Below are positions 59,176 to 64,000 of a stretch of 64,000 nucleotides of DNA, piece by piece (position 1 is the first letter of the stretch; every line of letters starts with the position of its first letter). The DNA comes from Pachyseris speciosa. Its lineage: Eukaryota > Cnidaria > Anthozoa > Scleractinia > Pachyseridae. The DNA lies in contig JAEMWC010000135.1 in the NCBI GenBank assembly GCA_016490735.1, forward strand, positions 1,083,501 through 1,147,500, read 5' to 3'. A program made the translations under genes and the position numbers. The notes under the pieces were generated by a model, which was not told where the DNA came from, made no database searches, and saw only the letters and a program-made list of their open reading frames with translations.

Positions 59176-62100
59176 TTACTTCTTCTTGTATTCTTCTAAG
59201 AACTTCTCGATTTGGGTGAACCCCTTGTCTTTTGCAATATCAAATACGGTTTTCCCTGTTTCGTCTTTAATGTACGGATCAGCTCCCTGTTGGCCATGAA
59301 ACAATAATAATGTTAATCAGGTTAAAAATCCAGTCAGCCAGTGACTTGACTTCATTAGTACAAGAAATGGTTTTGTGCGTGGCACTCGATTTAAATGATG
59401 CAAAATGAAAGTTCTGTTGTTGTGTTTTTTTTCGAGTGCCGAGAAACTGTATAGTCACAGTAAATATACAGTTGAAACCTTTCTCTGATAAAGGGTACAA
59501 ACATGATTTCGAGGGAAACAGTTTGGTTCAGATTAGCCTGCATGCCAGTGGCGCGGAAAGGTGAGGGGGAGGGGAGGGAAGGGGGAAGGAAGGGGTAGGG
59601 GGGTAGGGGAGGGGGAGTTAAGGGGAGATTTCGAGCGCGAACGTCGCGGGGGGGGGGGGAGGGGAAGAGGGGAAGGTCGCCTCCTTCTTTGACCCCGAGT
59701 TCGTGCTTCCGAATGTTCACTTAATTTCCCTCCCGTTCAGATTTTCCCCAAATTTCTTTTAATAAATCCAACATCGTTATTTACTCCCACGCATTTTGCT
59801 CCATATTACCCTTACACGATCGAGTGTTTTTTTATAGTGGGGGTCAGAGAAAACCTGTCACTATGGTTACCACTCTGAATCCGCCCCTTTAGCCTTGGTA
59901 ATCGGAAATGAGGCCGTCACAAGTTTTTTAGGGCTGAAATTGGTACACAACCGTGGTTTTGGTAGTCTAAGAGCTGGTTAATAAGCGTGATACGAGCCGG
60001 CCTATTTTGAATTCCGAAGAAAATGTTTATTGACTGGCAAAGCAAACAAATAAAATGATTTTTTTCTTTGCTTGACTCTAATAATCACCCGAGTAGTTAT
60101 ACTAAAACAATTATTAGCCTCAGGCTCAGCAAATACTGGGGAATATTTACTTCGCTTTCGGCGAATAATTGTTAAATAGTTTGGCGCCAAAGTGGTTATT
60201 GTTTATAACTGTCCAAAAACGTCACTATCACTGACGTACCTCGTCCAAGAGAACTTTTGCAGTTTGAAGATGATCTTTGTCGACAGCTGCCATCAGTGGA
60301 GTCATGCCGTCAATATCTTGGTACTGAACAAAAAGTAGCGTTAGAACAAACAGATTCAAATTGGGTACTTTAGTACCCTATGAAATATTTACCGGTGCAC
60401 GGTCGATTAGTTGGATACTCGTAGGCAATAACAGCAACAACAACAATCTTTATTTGTACTCTTTTTCTTGCACTAAACTTTAATTACTTAATGTGGCCAT
60501 TGAAATGGAGACTTTGGATCATTTGTGCGGTGCGCGCCTTACGTGGAAGTGAAAAAAGAATTAGTCAAAGATCGAGAGAGAAATCGTTTCTAATTACATG
60601 CGGTGTAACTTTTTAACGCACACGGTTTTTTAACCAAGGTCAACTTTTAATTACCTTTTACAAATTTTCGTGATCCTAAACTATCAGTCACCCTCCCCTT
60701 CTAACCCGATTAACACCATTTGCTCTAGCTCGGAGATTTACTCAATTTCCAAGCATGTTCTCAATATACGTACAAGAATGTAAGTATGAAATTCTACCTT
60801 TTATCGGACTCCACAATTCAATCGGATGGCATTTTGTTCTCGTTATCATGAGACGGTGATCGATTAAGTGTTGGAGGTCAGACAGGCCGCTTTTCAGTAC
60901 ACTGATACATAAGTTTAATTGTACTAACTAGTTGTAATCGTAGATCAGGAATGCGTTCGAGTATCCATTGACATGCTGCGATATGAGGCGACAGGGTTGT
61001 GATCGGTTGGGTGCTTCCTTGTCAGCTGGTATATTTTAACTGTGATTCGGTAATATTTCCGATCTTGCGATGAGAAAACAATAATGAAGTGTAAATGAGG
61101 ATATTTTTCTTATATGCTGCAAATACTGCAATCTTCAGACTGTTCAGCGTGTTCGATACAAGATGTGTTCAGCATCTTATGTCACAAAAGCACTTACCGG
61201 TATGTTCTACTAGGGCACCTTATTTTCCCCTTCAAAAGCAAGGAAAATTATTGTACTAAACGACGCCAACATTGGTTGACTTTGCTCTATGTTGTATAAC
61301 ATAAACAGTACTTGATTTTACGGGAAGCTTTCGATTATTATACTCGTCACGCGCTGGCGTGCTTACCGTAGTTGATTTCACTCGATAAGATATTTTCGGT
61401 CTGCAAAGCCCGTGTCATAAGCCGTACTTTACAGTTTAGCTCGACCCAAATTAGTTAAGTCAAACGTAGAACTTCACAAGCGAGGCTGAACTCGTGATAT
61501 CATTTATAACGTAGTTCAAGATGGCGCAGAAATGGTACACGAACGACGAAAAATCTCACCACTAGTATCACAGGGCACCCAACATTAGGATGCCTTCTCC
61601 TAACGTCGAACGCAATTAGACAAAAAGTCAGTCAGAACCTTTAAAAGTCTGTCGCTGGACGAAGATATACTAAGAGGGAAATTCGGCGCTCAGCCAATAT
61701 CCAGGAGCTTCAGATTCTTTTCACGTAAGCCTATGTGCATTTGTCAGCTCATCTGATCTTGCAATCCAAACATATTTTCTCAAGTGTTGATTTCTTCAAG
61801 TGGATAAAACTCTTTCGAAAAGGTTAATATTACGATTAATAAACTTGCTACATGCAATACAATACATACATGCAATATGATTTAGCGACCATATAACTTC
61901 TCGTCTCTTCTTAACCCTTTTTGTGCGTTGTTGAAGTACATGTACATGCGCCGACTACGACACTTACCACATCAATCCATAGCATCCTTTCTCGTTATGT
62001 TTCAAGTGCTCGGTTTGCCTTAGGGCTTAATTAAGGAGATATGGAAGCAATTTAACAATCTTACGTCAATTATAGCCATGTTTCGTAACAGGAATTTAAC

Positions 62101-62939
62101 GATGGGAACTTTTCCTGCGTCGGCGGCGTAATGGAGGGCATTCCGTCCATGTTTGACTTCGGAGTTAATCTCAGTTCCCTACAAAACAACGTTGGGTATT
62201 AAAGGGTAATGTTACAATTGCTTACATTAAAATGTCTGGGTACTCTTGCTAGAGTTGAAACTGTGTCAGAAATGCATGTACCTAAGATAATTATATTGAA
62301 GATAAACTCCACTGAGGCTCGTGGGCTCATTCTTTTGTAGCTGGTAATCAAGGTTACCTCTAACTTCCTGAATTTGGTTTTCCGGGCGCGAGTTTTGATA
62401 TAAAAGTCTCGTATTTTTCGCATCTTGTTTTTGGAGCGATTACATTATTTGCATCCAAACCAATATAAATCTTCCTCCAATTTAAGCGATCTGACGTAAG
62501 AGGAGAGTCGGATAGAAGTGTCGGAATCCCCTGCCAGTTATCAGTTACATTTCAGCCATTTCTCAGTTTATCAGTTCGTATTTGTAGCCATTTCTCGAGT
62601 ATCAGTTGATTTTATCACCCCCTGTTGTCAGTAATCAGTTGAAAAGTGCGGAATTTTCTTTCTGCCTTTTAAGCCGGCCGGCCATACCGAAACCCTGATA
62701 GACATTTCATCAGATTCAACCTAAAAGTAATTTCGATAGACTCAGCTGTGAATAAAACACGTGGAAAATGGATCCCTTGGAAATCCTACGTCCTTGCTTA
62801 CTATTGTCTGGGAGTTCCACCTCTCCGCGGGGCAGCCCTACCCAGTCCTCCCCAGAGAAAATTGAAGGCAGAATAGCTAGGAGTAATTAATGATAATTGA
62901 AACAGCTAAAGCAAATAGGCGTAGTAATATTTTTTAATA

Positions 62940-62976
<37 letters not shown>

Positions 62977-63712
62977 CGACTTCGATTCTGATCTTCCGTT
63001 AACTGGAGGAAAACGACAGGGATAGGTAACTGTCGTAACTTGAATGTCTTGAATGAATACTGTAGCTATATGGTTTCATGTATCTTTTACTTAACCAACC
63101 CGAGAGTAGACTTCATAGGTTAACCAAAGAAGAACATTTCCGTTAAATAAAGAAGAAGAGGAAAAAGAAAGAAAAAAATGGAAAGCGTTTTCTTGTCAGG
63201 CTGTATCACATGATTTTAGGGCACTTGTCTTTCCAATTTTAAATAATAAATATTCGAGAGCTGTTCTCGGCGGATACCGAATGACATTATCACGACGGGA
63301 AAGAATTTCTAACTTAGGACGACGAAAAAGCGACGAATATGGTTACCTCTGAGAAAGTTTTCGTGACAAGGAGGCTTATTCTAAAAGCCCTCCAGTTTGA
63401 CTGGCAGTCTGTTTTGAATTCAAAGCAAACTGCTCAGAAGTTGGATTGAAAAGTGTGACAAAACTCTTGTGTTAAACATCTGGATTGCAATTAAAAATGT
63501 CCTATACGAATTACCTAAGAAGACACCCTCATACGAAAACACTAGCTTCATATACATGACCGGCGAGCGAAAATACAGGAACGTTCGGGTGTTTGGGTTC
63601 CACAGTCGGTTGAACAACAATCGCGAATACTCACGGGTCTCCTTAAATGCTTTTCTATGTAGAGTAGGTCGCCAGTTTGAATCGCTAGTATAAACTCTTC
63701 GCTGGCGCTCAT
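59176..63712 (-). CDS. MTPN: Myotrophin-like ankyrin-repeat protein
   Basis: Four minus-strand exons: 63635-63712, 62065-62178, 60240-60323 and 59176-59286. All junctions are phase 0 and GT-AG, giving 128 residues against 118 in vertebrate myotrophin. It starts MSASEEFILAIQTGDLLYIE, aligning with the N-terminal capping helix of myotrophin. Ankyrin repeats follow: GRNALHYAADAGKVPIVKFL, DGMTPLMAAVDKDHLQTAKV, and GADPYIKDETGKTVFDIAKD with a lysine-rich end. Myotrophin (V-1) is a cytosolic protein that binds and sequesters the actin capping protein CapZ. Each exon carries about one repeat. An in-frame ATG 57 nt upstream (63769) would add 19 residues unlike the family, so I start at 63712. The family is clear; orthology is likely but not proven. 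Confidence 0.85.
59560..59690. repeat. G-rich tract in intron 3 of the myotrophin-like gene
   Basis: Multiple GGGG runs on the plus strand (GGGGAGGGGAGGGAAGGGGG, then GGGGTAGGGGGG), interrupted by TTTCGAGCGCGAACGTCGCG. It has G-quadruplex potential on the template strand. The proline-rich minus frame 59391-59720 is incidental. Confidence 0.6.
62934..62975. repeat. (ATA)n microsatellite in intron 1 of the myotrophin-like gene
   Basis: About 13 TAA/ATA triplets. Confidence 0.9.
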
Positions 63713-64000
63713 GACTGCGAGTAAAGTGCTGTGGTTAAACCTGCTGTTGGTGGGCGAAAGTCGACGCACGAGCGAACAGACAGTAGTTTTTCTGTGTTCT
63801 CACCCAGATTGGAGCGATAGTTATTACGTACCAACCAACTTAGCCCTACTAACCGTGAAGCGCAATCAAGCATAGAATTTTGATTGTGTGTCTAGATAAA
63901 AGGTGACAGTGTAAGTTATGACTGTCTTTTCTTTACGGCGCGCGAGGAGGCATCTATTACAGCGCGCCAAAAACAATAAACTCGCTAATATCTTGCATCT
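63713..64000. promoter_or_regulatory. Upstream region of the myotrophin-like gene
   Basis: The sequence immediately 5' of the gene on the minus strand, with short GC-rich patches (GGCGCGCGAGGAGG near 63937-63950). No TATA box or other specific element is evident. The window ends within it. Confidence 0.3.

Noticed and set aside
59391..59720. Proline-rich 109-codon minus-strand frame
   Set aside because: Comes from the G-rich tract in an intron; low complexity, no splice support.
63713..63769. Upstream in-frame ATG as start of the myotrophin-like protein
   Set aside because: The added 19 residues do not resemble the family, whose members start close to the EEF/KEF segment.

Overview
This is eukaryotic nuclear DNA from an animal. 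Genes are split by short GT-AG introns, intergenic DNA is AT-rich and full of diverged transposons, and the gene content (CTHRC1-like collagen-domain secreted proteins, a CNBD2-like cyclic-nucleotide receptor, a myotrophin-like ankyrin protein) is metazoan. The repeat style (many small inverted-repeat elements, CR1/L2-like and L1/Tx1-like LINEs with microsatellite tails, tRNA-derived repeats) suggests a cnidarian, most likely a stony coral. That placement is inference. No bacterial-type operon, CRISPR array or plasmid feature is present.

Layout. 1-4 kb: repeats, including a TIR element, a CCCGCGA minisatellite and a broken LINE 3' end. 3.4-41.1 kb: three tandem same-strand paralogues of a CTHRC1-like gene (coding 4097-5658, 15338-18046, 35438-41139). 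All have the same architecture: a non-coding 5' exon, a signal-peptide exon, one exon with about 28 Gly-X-Y triplets, and one exon with the Cys-rich C-terminal domain. Their flanks are recognisably duplicated too, so the unit copied was several kilobases long. Each copy carries a different defect: a lost AG splice acceptor in copy 1; a 153-bp hairpin element in the last exon plus a Gly-to-Ser change in the collagen repeat in copy 2; and a 7-nt deletion after the original start codon in copy 3. Between the copies lie mobile elements: a 1,988-bp TIR transposon with a frameshifted ORF (23.8-25.8 kb), a minus-strand L1/Tx1-type LINE (30.3-33.3 kb) broken by a SINE-containing insert, several MITEs, and a 139-bp array that looks like repeated exons (8.9-9.6 kb).

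41.2-42.9 kb: a 1,675-bp transposon with about 457-bp inverted repeats, a 6-bp target duplication and two convergent ORFs, directly behind CTHRC1-like copy 3. 44.4-53.7 kb: a ten-exon plus-strand gene for a 647-residue protein with an intact cyclic-nucleotide phosphate-binding cassette, CNBD2-like. 54.2-58.1 kb: a minus-strand CR1-like LINE whose 3' tail is a TAG/GTG microsatellite. It is interrupted by an 845-bp foldback insert carrying three full and one partial tRNA-Thr-like units, flanked by 15-bp target duplications. 59.2-63.7 kb: a four-exon minus-strand myotrophin-like gene of 128 residues.

The three functional families do not form a pathway. CTHRC1-like proteins are secreted; the CNBD2 and myotrophin families are intracellular. 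The main story of the window is recent tandem duplication and transposon-driven decay of a secreted-protein family.
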